NCBI GenBank assembly: GCA_015680685.1
Contig: MNCI01015796.1
Location: forward strand, 530,034 to 594,033
DNA from: Gnetum montanum
Lineage: Eukaryota > Streptophyta > Gnetopsida > Gnetales > Gnetaceae
DNA length: 64,000 bases
Reading direction: 5' to 3'
Below the pieces are notes generated by a model. The model was not told the origin of the DNA and did not search any database. It saw only the letters and a list, made by a program, of their open reading frames with translations. The stretch's first letter is position 1. The number at the start of each line of letters is the position of its first letter. The position numbers and the translations under genes were made by a program. Shown piece after piece: positions 12,399 through 22,747 of this stretch.

Positions 12399-12476
12399 CG
12401 CGATATCGCCTGGGATGCGATATCACGTCTATCGCGATATCGCATCCCTCACGATATCGCGTATGCGATATCGCAG
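12399..12476 (+). repeat. GATATC palindrome array in U3 of element D
   Basis: About six GATATC cores in roughly 80 bp, most extended to GCGATATCGC or its one-mismatch forms. Dense 8-10-bp palindromes just upstream of the TATA box suggest binding sites or hairpins; no protein is known to me for this word. The 3' LTR keeps only part of the array (20,264-20,310). Confidence 0.8.
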
Positions 12477-12490
12477 TCCGTTCTAATGTC

Positions 12491-12500
12491 TATAAATAGG
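12491..12500 (+). promoter_or_regulatory. Element D LTR TATA box
   Basis: TATAAATAGG matches the plant TATA consensus and lies at the U3/R boundary. The same word occurs at the matching place in the 3' LTR (near 20,326) and, as TATAAATAAG, in the LTRs of C. Confidence 0.75.
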
Positions 12501-13214
12501 AAGCGGCTCTCCCTTGTTTAGGCAATTAGGAGTTAGAAGTAGCAAAGCTCTAGCAGTTTGACCACTCCAGAGATAGATTATTTTTCCCATGTCTGCCCAT
12601 AGTGTGGTGAATGTAATTGTACAACATTCTTTATTCGAGTGTGACGTACTTGGACACGCACATGACCAGCAATAAAGATCAAGATTACTTCATCATTGCA
12701 GCAGTCACTTTGTTGTTTATTTATTTAATGTTATTTACTGTTTTCTCTCTCTCACCCTTAAACTCCTAGAACGCGGAACGAGTACGACTTGATTACGAGC
12801 ATTTAAGTTTGACTACTTGGTAGCCTAGTGGTGTACCTAGGATCTGCGCTTGGTAATCCCAGTGGTAGTCATGCACAAGGTCCAAGATGTGTACGGTTGA
12901 TCAAGGAATCGATTGCTTGTCGCACTTAGGCTAGACTAGATTTCCTTACCTTTTCCTCCTAACTTAGCTTAGTTAATCTTACATTCCACTGCCTTTAGGA
13001 ATAGCGTTAGAATTAGGAACATATCATACACCTCATTTGGACTAAACCATACGTGACAAATACAATACTAGTCTAGGTGAGAAGATAGCGAACTACAACC
13101 TAAGGATAACTGTCTAGGTGCCACAACTAGTCCATTTGTGAACTTCAATCGGATCGTGCGTGAGAACGCTCATGTTCGTATGGTTGAATGTAGGGGTACC
13201 TCGCCACTCATCAT

Positions 13215-13232
13215 TGGCGCCATTGCCAGGGA
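13215..13232 (+). promoter_or_regulatory. Element D primer binding site (tRNA-Asp type)
   Basis: TGGCGCCATTGCCAGGGA starts one base after the LTR. It matches the complement of the plant tRNA-Asp 3' end in 16 of 18 positions, the primer type typical of Athila elements. Confidence 0.82.
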
Positions 13233-13356
13233 TGGTGCTAGTTATCTAGATTAGTTATATCATACAAGGTCATTGTATAGGACTTAACGATATATCTCAT
13301 AGAAAGAAGAAATAATTATAAAAAGTCACATCCAAATTCACACACAACTTTAAACA

Positions 13357-14603
13357 ATGCCTCTCCTACAAGATTACTATCACAATGCCACACCTAGTGA
13401 GGAAGTTCATTGCAGAACCAACGAACTATATGACGATGAAGATTGGAGTATACAACCTAAAGTGGGAGTTTCTTATAAACATGAACGAAAACAACGTCAT
13501 CACAACACACGAAGGAATAACTTACAAGATGACGATGAACCCCCATTGGCCACTACAAGCTTAACGCAAATACAAGAGGTTGTTCGAATATCACATAGGC
13601 ATCGTAAAGAGAGTCATCTACCTAGGCTCAATTTAAACAACTTTCCTAAATTTTCAAGAGGTTATGACTTAGATCCGCAACAATACTTACTAGCCTTCTA
13701 TGATGCCTGCACATGGAATAACATTGATAACGGGTGGCAGAAACTTAAGCTCTTTCCCATGACACTCGTTGACCAAGCTAAAGTATGATATAGATCGTTA
13801 AACCAAATTTGATACGACGTTGATCAATAATGGTAGAAGTCTTTAACGAAAAATATCAAACCTACGCAAGAGTGTCAGCCTTGAGGAAACAAATCCAAGG
13901 ATGGAAACAAGCAAAACATGAACCCTTGGACATGGCCTTAGAAAGATATTATGCACTGTTAAACAACTGTCCAGGCCATGGGTTTTCCGAGGAAAGGCTA
14001 ATGTACCATATCATTGATGGGCTACGTAATGAAACAAGAGAGACCTTAGGAACGTATGCCCAAGGTCAACTATATGAACTACGAACCCATCAAATCCAAG
14101 AGCTTATTAAGCGGGTAGCAAAAGAAGAAGGAGAAATAGCTACATGGGAGAGTGTTGAAAAACATCAACAGGACCAAAATTTCAACTTAACAAAGGTCCC
14201 TGATCATAACAAGGAGAAATCAACAAATCTCAAGGTGGAAACATCATCTTTGCCAATACAACAATCATTAGAAGAAGCCGAGGCAAAGATCAATAAGATG
14301 TTGGACTGGATATATCACAAGTATGGAGAATGTGTCAACATCATTGGAGATAGAGTTTTGACAACCCAAGAAGCAGGACGAAATAATAGACATTCGGAGA
14401 AAAAAATGAAGGGAATAAGTGCTCAACTACCAATCATACATATGAATGCAACATATGCCTGTATGATCACCCCAAAGGCCAATGCCCAATATTGTTACAT
14501 TTATATGAGCATTAGGGAAACACGTTACATCCAGAGTTCATACAGAGATCCTGTGTTTGATCACAGTGGCAACCATCCCAATCGTGGGGGAGACCACCCT
14601 TAG
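13357..14603 (+). pseudogene. Element D gag, one frameshift and few stops
   Basis: ATG at 13,357 opens a 143-codon piece, and a second open piece of 257 codons runs 13,830-14,603 in another frame. Between them a one-base change near 13,808 and TGG-to-TGA changes break the WYRSL and RRW motifs. The capsid-like domain includes NNGWQKLKLFP, IQGWKQAKHEPLDMALERYY and DGLRNETRETLG. The N-terminus is much shorter than in C and lacks the basic Ser/Arg part. A second shift before 14,450 moves the zinc-knuckle-like motif (CNICLYDHPKGQC, about 14,448-14,490) out of frame. Gag would package D RNA with a helper's enzymes. Confidence 0.85.
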
Positions 14604-15110
14604 ACTGGAGGCACCCTTCATATTTTTCGAACTCGAATGCTTATCATGTTCAACATCCTGTTTCTCCAACTAGGCCAACATACTTTGTCTCACCACACTA
14701 CTATTCTCCACAATACTATCAACCCATGCCTCCAACACAACCACCACCTTGTGCACCTTATATTCCTCCTAACTTTCAACATTCTTATTCTTTCCCTCCT
14801 TCCACATCGCCACTAACTACCCCTAACATACCTGCATCACCGCAACCCACGAAAAACACTTGTGCTACTACTACTAACAACAATGAAAAGCCTCCCCAAC
14901 ATCAAAAGCATCCTTTCTTTAAACATGGCTGTAGGAAGGGACAACACAATTCCGAGGCCACTACATCTTCCAACCCAGCACAAGTCCACCAATGTGGTGC
15001 ACCCTTACCTTCAAACCCAACGCCTCATGTAACTTCATCAGGGCCACCAACTAACACTCCAACAACCACACAGCCCAATGAAAACAATCACACAGCCCAA
15101 TGAACACAAC
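14604..15110 (+). pseudogene. Element D gag Pro/Thr/Asn-rich tail
   Basis: The frame that carries the zinc knuckle continues as a Pro-, Tyr- and Asn-rich stretch (open at 14,726-15,103, starting MPPTQPPPCAPYIPP). It corresponds to the Pro/Gln-rich gag-protease linker of A, C and E. No protease follows: the DxG motif and everything after are missing. Confidence 0.65.
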
Positions 15111-16767
15111 CATGGGAGGCATCATCCTAATCCTTGCATACCATCTAACAATCACCAACATCATAGTGGATCAACTTGTTATCCGAGAACTACATCGTAT
15201 AAAGTTCCCCACTATGCTTATTACAATCAAGTGTGTGAACCCCAATGGGATAAGTATAGACCAGTTCCAATACTTCCAACATGCAAGGATCCTTATCTTT
15301 CATTTATTAATCTGTGTCATACTTAACTAATTAGTTATGGGGGATACCCCCCCCCCCCCCCCACCCCCATTTCAATAACAAGCAGGATTAATAAATATTT
15401 TTCATTTCTTTGATTTTACACCTTTTTGTTTTTCAAGTTTTTTCATTTTTCAACTTTTTGTTTTATCTTTTTATCTTTTTGTGTTTTTGTCTTTTGACGT
15501 TTTTGTAAGTAATCTCATCTACAAATAAAACACTCATGTGGATCATTGGTTGAGGTGTGTCCTATGTTATTAAGTCATGAGTGGTCAATTATTTGGAACA
15601 GTGAGCCCATTACACCCACTCATCCACTCTATAAATAAGAGGTTCTGTTCAAGGGTACAGTGATATTCTTGACATTTTTAAAAACTTAAAATTAATTCTA
15701 TGTTTATTGTACCTAGAATGAAGAAGGATGGACCAAGAGGGAACGATTAGGGTGTGACATCAAGGGGACTTGTGGATTCTCTTTGGTGACATCTGTGGAA
15801 GTTATCATGCAATTGGTTGTACTAAGATCCTTGTAGATCTAATGAAAAATGGGAGTAAGAGTAATCAAAAGGGCACTCAAAAGTCAAAAGCTATTCTAGG
15901 GGGTCCCACTGGAAAGACATGCACCCATGCCTAAAGGTTGGCGGCTTCTCTGGCTTTAGTAAAGTGAACAAAAAAAACAAAGAAAGAAAAGAAAAACAAA
16001 GTGCCATAAAACAAACATCACTCCTCCCTTGTACTAAACACCAAGGATCGTACGCCTTTTTGTTATGGTACTTTCATAGTTGTTCATTATGGGATGAAAC
16101 AATGCGATGTCACTGCTTAGAGGAATGGACTTGGTCCTGATCTTGGAATGATGGGTTAATGACACATTAATCATGCTTTACACGCAGGATTCCCTGTGCC
16201 CTGGGTCAGTTACCTCATGTCCCAATCTCTACAATCCCTTTCTATAGTTCATCTCATCTCACTGTTCGTGTAATTGTAGCTCGTGTCCCGTGTAGCATAG
16301 AATTTTCATCTCATTTCAGTGATATTTACATATGTGTGTTTTGTGGAGTTAGTGCGGATTACCTTTAACCCTTCTAGTGCCCATAGACACTTTAAGTGTG
16401 GTTACACAAGGGCATAATAGGTTGAAACCTACTTTGGGGAGGACCCACTTGTGTAATTTTTCATAATCTTCACTGATTCTCTAGCTCAAACACACAATTT
16501 CTTACCCTCAGGTTAATTTTTCAATTGATTTTCTTTCCCTACTATTATTCCTCTAAATTTTAACGTTCCAATGTACCATTACATTCCCTTTTTTCGTAAC
16601 CGCAAAATTTTTATTGCTAAAGTTCACATCATTATCATTAAGAGTGCCTCTCGAATCAATGAAATTACCCTAAGATATCTTAATACTTACCCATGTCCTC
16701 AATTTTCAACATTAATTTCAAGAAAATCATTAAAAATTTGGTATTTTTCATGTGTCTCACATCACTA
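15111..16767 (+). other. Element D non-coding region replacing pol
   Basis: After gag the sequence passes a run of 16 C (15,347-15,362) and T-rich DNA. It then matches the post-pol region of A and C in blocks (GTGTGACATCAAGG at about 15,751, GGGGAGGACCCA at about 16,437). Pol was therefore lost by an internal deletion between gag and the post-pol region. No frame here looks coding. Confidence 0.7.
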
Positions 16768-16774
16768 GGGACGA

Positions 16775-16835
16775 GATATCACGTACGCGATGTACCGTAC
16801 GCGATATCGTGTCCTATTTATCTATAAATAGGAAC
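16775..16835 (+). promoter_or_regulatory. Internal promoter-like module of element D
   Basis: A cluster of GATATC/GTACGCGAT words (16,775-16,811) is followed 12 bases later by TATAAATAGG (16,823-16,832). This is the architecture of the element's own U3 but with different detail. It lies about 470 bp before the ATG of the large extra frame. It could be a second promoter for that frame or a scrap of a related LTR; no LTR end or target duplication is visible around it. Confidence 0.5.
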
Positions 16836-17302
16836 CCCCGCCGCAACACTTAGCATCATTTTTCCATTCACACGGGGGGAGTTTTTGAAATTTTTCTCTA
16901 CGACTTGCGATTATGTGACCCTTGCTTTTTCACTCATATCTCACACACTGGTGCTCTGATTTTAATTCTGTTTGAACCTGCTTGAACCTGGAGTGTTTAG
17001 TTTAGTCATGGAGGAGAGACACTTCCCGAAAAGTGCACCTAACTTTTTTGAAATTTATCATCACCCAAAGGACATCAATTAGGGTAATTAACTTAACACT
17101 TAAAATAATTATGCCAAAAATCATATGACCCTAAGTATACCTAGAGATTAAAAATGGAAACCACCTAAGTCATAGGACCCATTATTATAATTTTCGGGCA
17201 TGATCACATGTTATAACATAAGATCTTTAATTAAGGCAAGCAGTAAGGTATAACTTGACTTTAAAAACAACCTTACTAACGCTTGGCCCGTGTGATTGAA
17301 AA
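16836..17302 (+). other. Leader upstream of the large extra frame in D
   Basis: About 470 bp between the TATA-like word and the ATG. It has no open frame of note, moderate AT content and no match that I can see to the other elements here. Confidence 0.45.
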
Positions 17303-20104
17303 ATGGCCCCGAAACGTGCACAACAAGAGGGTCCTATCCAAGGCGGAGCAAAACAAACTCGGAGAGGTGGAAGACAAGGCCCTTCCAGACAACGTATAGA
17401 ACAGAAGGTGCAATCATTTAGCATCCATCAAGAAGAACCTCCTATCGGACGATCTGGGCAGGTAGAAGGAGGAGCTGCTGCTGCGCCTGAATCAGGACAA
17501 CAACTCACGTTGCCCCCGAAATGTGTTCAGGCTATCCATGAGAAGTCCACATTTTCTGTAGTGATTGTGGAGCTAAACTTTGAATCTTTTGTAGAGTTCA
17601 CTCCTGAGGCTATTAGGGATCACCTCAAAGGGTCTCCCTTATGGCCTATCCTCTTTGAAAGTGATGCCTAGTACTTAGGTAAAATGTACCAGTTCTGGCA
17701 CAATAAGGAGCAAGGTACCACTGTAAATATTTGTGGTGTGACAGTAGACTTCTCTGCGAAGGCAATTTTGGAAGTGTTAAACCTTTCGAATATAGGCCCC
17801 CATGTTGCTCAGTTATCTACCCATTCAGACCCTGATGTGCGAAAGGATTGGTTAGATAAGGCTTATGGCAGAGATAAAGCTTTTGGTGAACTGACGACGA
17901 AAGAGAGAGATTATTTCAAAATTGGAATCTATCACCTCTTTCCCACAAAAGGTTTGAAAAGAATATTGATGTATGTGGCCAGAGGATGTGCAGTGTTGAT
18001 GGGAAAGGGTAATGCTAACCTTCCCCATCTATATTTGAAGGAGATCCTAAGGCGATTTGAAGAATGGAAGTCAAGGAAGATGGCGTTGCCTTTCCCCTGT
18101 CTTATCAGAAAACTGTGCCAACGGGATGGTATTCGTGGATACACCAATGATGTCCTCCAAAAATCCTAGAATGCTTCTTATGCTGAATTACTAAAGGCGC
18201 CAACTCCAAGAAAGAGCACTGGCGAAAAGCTGAGACTCAAAGAAGAAGAACAGATGACTGGACCACCTACAACTCAACTTGCAGGACCCAGTCAACCTCC
18301 AACCATAGGTCCCAGGCAACAATAAGAAGCAGGGCCCAGCACAGGTCAGGATCAACCACCGCTGCCACAAGACTACAGACCATCGATGGACCATCTTCGG
18401 GTCATTGCTAAGATGGTTAGTTGGGGAAGTCATGATGACACAAGCCTCTTCCGCATCTTCGACAATGCCATTCAGTCTACAATTTCATTAGATTGCACAA
18501 TGGGTGAAGTCTCAATTCAAACAGGAGGAGGGAATAATAGATGATCACAACAGATCTCAGGAAACGTGGCATCTTTCCAAGTGCAATTAGAGACTAGTGA
18601 AGGGGCCACTGTGGTGGTCATGTAACACCAGAATGTCACGGGAGCTACAGATGTAGTCACAGATCACATCAAGGAATCCTTTAATGTACTTGTTGTGCCA
18701 CCGGCAGATCTCTCAGGAGCACAGGATGCTCAAACTCTGGCCGAAACCTCAATGACTCCTGTGGAACATGAGGATGGACTAGATAGATTAGTTCAAACAG
18801 GGCAAGTCATGACATCCCTGTTTGACATCCCCTAGGATGTAACAGCAATTCAATCAAACCTCATTTCTACAAAGAGAAAGCTGGTCATATCTGAAGTAAG
18901 GGCAGAGCATGCTGAAGCTGAAGTGTAGAGACTACAAGAGCAGCTCATAGCCTTACAAGTAGCACAGCGGGATCCTTTGCAATTCATTCCCGCAAACCAG
19001 CTAGACAACTTTAGAACCGAGTAACTTACAAAGTTGATCGCAGAGAATAAGAAGGTGGCAGAAGAAAAGGAGACGGCCACTTGGGATGCCTCCGCAGCAC
19101 GGGCATAAACTCATGCGCATATTAAGGCACTCAAGGCCTTAGAAGAAAAAAACAAGCAGTTGGTTGCAGATAACCTTCGGTTGACCTCTGTAGAGAAACA
19201 AAAGAATGTTATCGATGAACACTTTGATCAGCTACGAGAACAATTCATTTGGGTCAATCAGAATGTGATCCATTTAGCCAGAGAAAATCAAACCCTCTCA
19301 ATGGAGGAGGTACGCGCTATTCCCCAAAAATTAGCCATCAAAATAAGCATGTGGCAGAATGAGGCTAAACGACACAAGAAGCTGAAGGAGCACTTCCGTG
19401 ATCAAGTGGGGATGTACAAACAAATCCTAGAGAAGGAGATCCATATGGCCAAGGCTCAAATCAATAACATCAGTGCTCAGCACACTGATTGGAGGGCCAT
19501 ATTGGACACTTATGCCTTCGCCCACTAAGCGAAAGTTAAAAATCGGGACCTGCAAATCCAAGACTTGACTGAATATATGGAGTTCGTAAACCTTAGATAT
19601 GTTAACCTTGCCATGTTAACAGTAGGAAAATCGAGGTCAGAGCTCAAGCAGCAGGTAGCTTCCACCCACATCAAATATGAAGTAGAATTTGCAGAGCGCA
19701 AGAAGTTGGCTGAGAAACTAGATGTCACAGATTCTGAACTTGCGGTGGTAAAAGAAAGCTACGAGGGACAGAAAGATGTTATAACCAACTTGGCTCAACG
19801 GCTAACAGATCTTCATGAATACAAAGATAAAGCCAGAGCCTATGAAGAGGAATGACAGGTGTTCGTGGCATGGTATGTCAAAGCTAATTAGATGTTTCCG
19901 CAACTACCCTGTCTGTGGGAAGTGCCGACTCGGTCAAACATTGGAACACTTGCATGGACGACACAAGACCCTCGGACCGAAGAGGAGAAGCTCCAGGCCA
20001 TACTTCAATGCCATCAAGCTTCAAAGCTTGGAGCACATGACAAGGGAAAGCACCCATGGAGGAGCCACCGCCACCAAGAACTACATGAATTCCATTTTTT
20101 GTAG
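17303..20104 (+). pseudogene. Element D extra ORF: plant-transposon-protein-like domain plus coiled coil (933 codons, 12 internal stops)
   Basis: One continuous frame from ATG 17,303 to TAG 20,102, interrupted by 12 stops (17,669; 18,167; 18,323; 18,542; 18,623; 18,833; 18,926; 19,022; 19,106; 19,526; 19,853; 19,889) and no frameshift. Residues 1-60 are basic, Gln/Gly-rich. About 75-290 hold blocks such as VNICGVTVDFSAKAI and MALPFPCLIRKLC, which resemble the 'putative plant transposon protein' domain found in Athila-like elements (from memory, not searched). A Pro-rich linker follows; from about 510 to 850 the sequence is strongly helical, heptad-like and Glu/Lys/Gln-rich. Function unknown. 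It sits where Athila elements carry an env-like frame, but I see no signal peptide or membrane segment. Confidence 0.7.
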
Positions 20105-20259
20105 TTGTAGCATTTTTTTCTATGTTGTGTCTTTGCACATTACAGCATTGTTTCATTTCATTTTTTCCAGTTAATAATCCTATACCTATCCACTATGTAA
20201 TCAATAGAGCTTGTTCTCTTTGTAACTCGAGGATGAGTTTTTATTCAATCGTGGGGGTA
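20105..20259 (+). other. Element D 3' internal end and purine tract
   Basis: Matches the last 150 bp before the LTR in A and C (AATAATCC-TATACC block, then CTCGAGGATGAG). It ends with purine tract GTGGGGGTA at 20,251-20,259. Confidence 0.7.
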
Positions 20260-21009
20260 TGATGGGATGCAATATCTCCTAGGATGCGATATCGCGTACG
20301 CAATATCACAGTCTGCCGCAATGTCTATAAATAGGAAGCGACTCTCCCTTGTTTAGGCAATTAGGAGTTAGAAGTAGCGAAGCTCTGGTAGTTTAACCAC
20401 TCCAGAGATAGATTATTTTTCCTATGTCTGCCTGCAGTGTGGTGAATGTAATTGTACGGCATTCTTTATTCAAGTATGACGTACTTCATCATTATAGCAG
20501 TCACTTTGTTGTTTATTTATTTAATGTTATTTACTGTTTTCTCTCTCTCACCCTTAAACTCCTAGAACATGGAACGAGTACAACTTGATTATGAGCATTT
20601 AAGTGTGACTACTTGGTAGCCCAGTGGCGTACCTAGGATCTGCGCTTGGTAATCCCAGTGGTAGTCGTGCACGAGGTCTAAGATGTGTACGATTGATCAA
20701 GGAATCGGTTGCTCGTTGCACTTAGGCTAGATTAGATTTCCTTACCTTTTCCTCCTAGCTTAGCTTAGTTAATCTTACATTCCACTGCCTTCAAGAGTAG
20801 CGTTAGAATTAGGAACATATCATACACCTCATCTAGACTAAACCATACATGAAAAATACAATACTAGTCCAGGTGGGAAGACAACGAACTGCGACCTAAG
20901 GATAACTGTCTAGGTGCCACAACTAGTCCATCTGCGGAGTTCGACCGAATCGCGCGTGAGAACGCTCATGTTCATATGGTTGAGTGTAGGGGTACCTCGT
21001 CACTCATCA
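20260..21009 (+). repeat. Element D 3' LTR
   Basis: 750 bp, from TGATGGGATGC to CGTCACTCATCA. In one aligned stretch of about 120 bp around the TATA/R region, 12 differences from the 5' LTR are all transitions. Over the remaining 560 bp about 45 differences include only three transversions. Confidence 0.9.
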
Positions 21010-21014
21010 GAGAG
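21010..21014. repeat. Target site duplication of element D (right copy)
   Basis: GAGAG, identical to 12,386-12,390. Element E sequence resumes after it. Confidence 0.88.
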
Positions 21015-22747
21015 AAAGAAAATGAAGCGTGTTGCCACCAATGCTAAGATTACACCTTCCATTATTTATCCATAGCCACGCCACCAGACTTGCCCCTTTC
21101 ATAAATGCTCCAATTCCAGTCCATCTTGAGTGCTTCCTCTAAGCCCAATCCATTGTTTGTATGATCACCATTTGCACACACAACACAATCACAAATGAGC
21201 AAGGATAGATAAACCACAATGCAGTTGATACCTTGCCTCGATATGAAGTGCATTGGCTAAGTTGCGGTTATGGCAAAAACTAGTTCAGAGATTTATCACA
21301 AGTGACTACCCAAGGTGTAGAGGTTAGGTGAATAGTGAAATGGAGAAAACTGAAAAATTTGTGCTAGGGCCCCCACAACTAAGAGTGAACCTTCGGTAGC
21401 TATAAGATGGAAAAATATGAGAAACAAGAAAGATGGGAAAAAATAACAATGGCAATGCCAATAAAATGGATGTCATGGATGGGGATGAAACAAGAAATGA
21501 TCAATTGCAGAAAATGTTTAAGGGAAAGAAGTTAACAATTGCATCAAAAAGGAATGCCAGTGGGTCCTCCCCAAAGCAGGCTCATGCCTTTTATGCCCTA
21601 ACAAACCCACAAACCAAAGAGTCCATAGGCTCTAGGAATGTCATTTGGAAGCAAGAGTTAAAATCTTACCCACAAGAATTTACCAAAGAAAAATAATGCA
21701 TCAACCCAGAAACGGACTAATGATAAAACTGGCAATGAGGTGGAAAATGGGAAGAAAGATGGAGAGGAGAGAATGGAATGGAATCCCATGAACAAGGTTG
21801 TGTAAAGCCCCTTGTATATTTTATGGTTAATGTAACTGAGTAGAACTCATCCCAAATCTAGACTCAAACAAACCACATCCAGTGACCTCGCATCAACACA
21901 CTTGACCAATCCATCCACCTAAAGTAACAAGAATGCTTCCACAAAGAGTCACCACCATTCCGAGGAGAGTGAGATGGAGAAGTAGGAAGCGAGAAAGGGC
22001 CTTAGTTAGAGGGAACCCTTAGGCATGGGTAACATATCTTTCTAGTTCCATAACCAATGCTTGTAGCCCTTTTATTTGGTCTAAGGGGTGTGCTTTGAAT
22101 TCCCATGTTGTTGTTGTTTTTTTTTTGAATGGGAACCACACCATGCAAAGACCCATACATTTTTTTGGCATTTATTTTGTCTAAGGGGTGTGCTTTGAAT
22201 TCTCACTTTTTTCCTTTTTTTTTCTTTTTTTCTTCTTTTTTTTTTGCGTGAGAACCACACCATGCAAAAACTTATTATTTTTATTAGCTCAACTTCCCGA
22301 TAATGGAGCAACGTCGAAATGGTAAGGAAAATCTAAGAAGGAAACATTTAAGAACCTAAGAGAATGGCCAACACAAATGCATCAAATCCCCTTGATGTCA
22401 TACCCTTTTCAATCCTTGAGTCCTTCCTTAGTTTGAGAAATGCCCAATCACCAATTCATTGATAGTTCTATTATTTAAAGAAAGGGACTGTACAGTTCCA
22501 AGCCAAGAGAGACCATAGAAATTCATGGATGCATGGACAATGTGGACTCATTACTTGTTATATCAAAAGAACCATACCTTAGTATCAACATTAGAACTCA
22601 AAGGTAAAAACCAAACATCGGCAATCAATAGAATACAGTTCATACCACCATCAGGAGCACTTATTAGGTGATGATCCCAATAAAATAAACAACCACACAA
22701 AGAAATGAGAAAGCATGAATGATGTTGCAAAAAAAAAATAAGAAAAG
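21015..22747 (-). other. Element E post-pol non-coding region
   Basis: Minus-strand counterpart of element A 4,480-6,300, with shared blocks (for example the complement of GGGGAGGACCCA near 21,567). A block of about 50 bp carrying GTCTAAGGGGTGTGC is duplicated (22,078-22,130 and 22,169-22,262) with T-rich runs. No coding frame recognised. Confidence 0.65.

Larger units (their letters stand above)
12391..13213 (+). repeat. Element D 5' LTR
   Basis: Starts TGATGGGACGCG and ends CGCCACTCATCA. U3 has the GCGATATCGC palindromes (12,399-12,476), then TATAAATAGG at 12,491-12,500. R carries TTCTTTATTCGAGTGTGACG and CAATAAAGATCAAG. Relative to the 3' LTR it keeps two extra blocks of about 40 bp, one in the palindrome array and one around 12,650-12,685. 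Confidence 0.9.
12391..21009 (+). mobile_element. Element D: non-autonomous gag-plus-extra-ORF LTR retrotransposon nested in E
   Basis: Two LTRs (823 and 750 bp), a tRNA-Asp-type primer site, purine tract and GAGAG target duplication define a complete insertion of 8.6 kb. Gag is followed almost at once by the family's post-pol sequence: protease, RT, RNase H and integrase are all absent. About 3.4 kb then follows that is not in A, C or E. It holds a promoter-like module and a long decayed frame. D must have been mobilised by enzymes of a relative. The LTRs differ by about 8-10% by eye, nearly all transitions. Confidence 0.92.

Noticed and set aside
13215-13232. Remnant tRNA gene
   Set aside because: Only the 18-base complement of a tRNA 3' end is present, beside an LTR; it is a primer binding site.
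19884-20156. 90-codon minus-strand frame in element D
   Set aside because: Shadow of the end of the long plus-strand frame, which has a better coding pattern.
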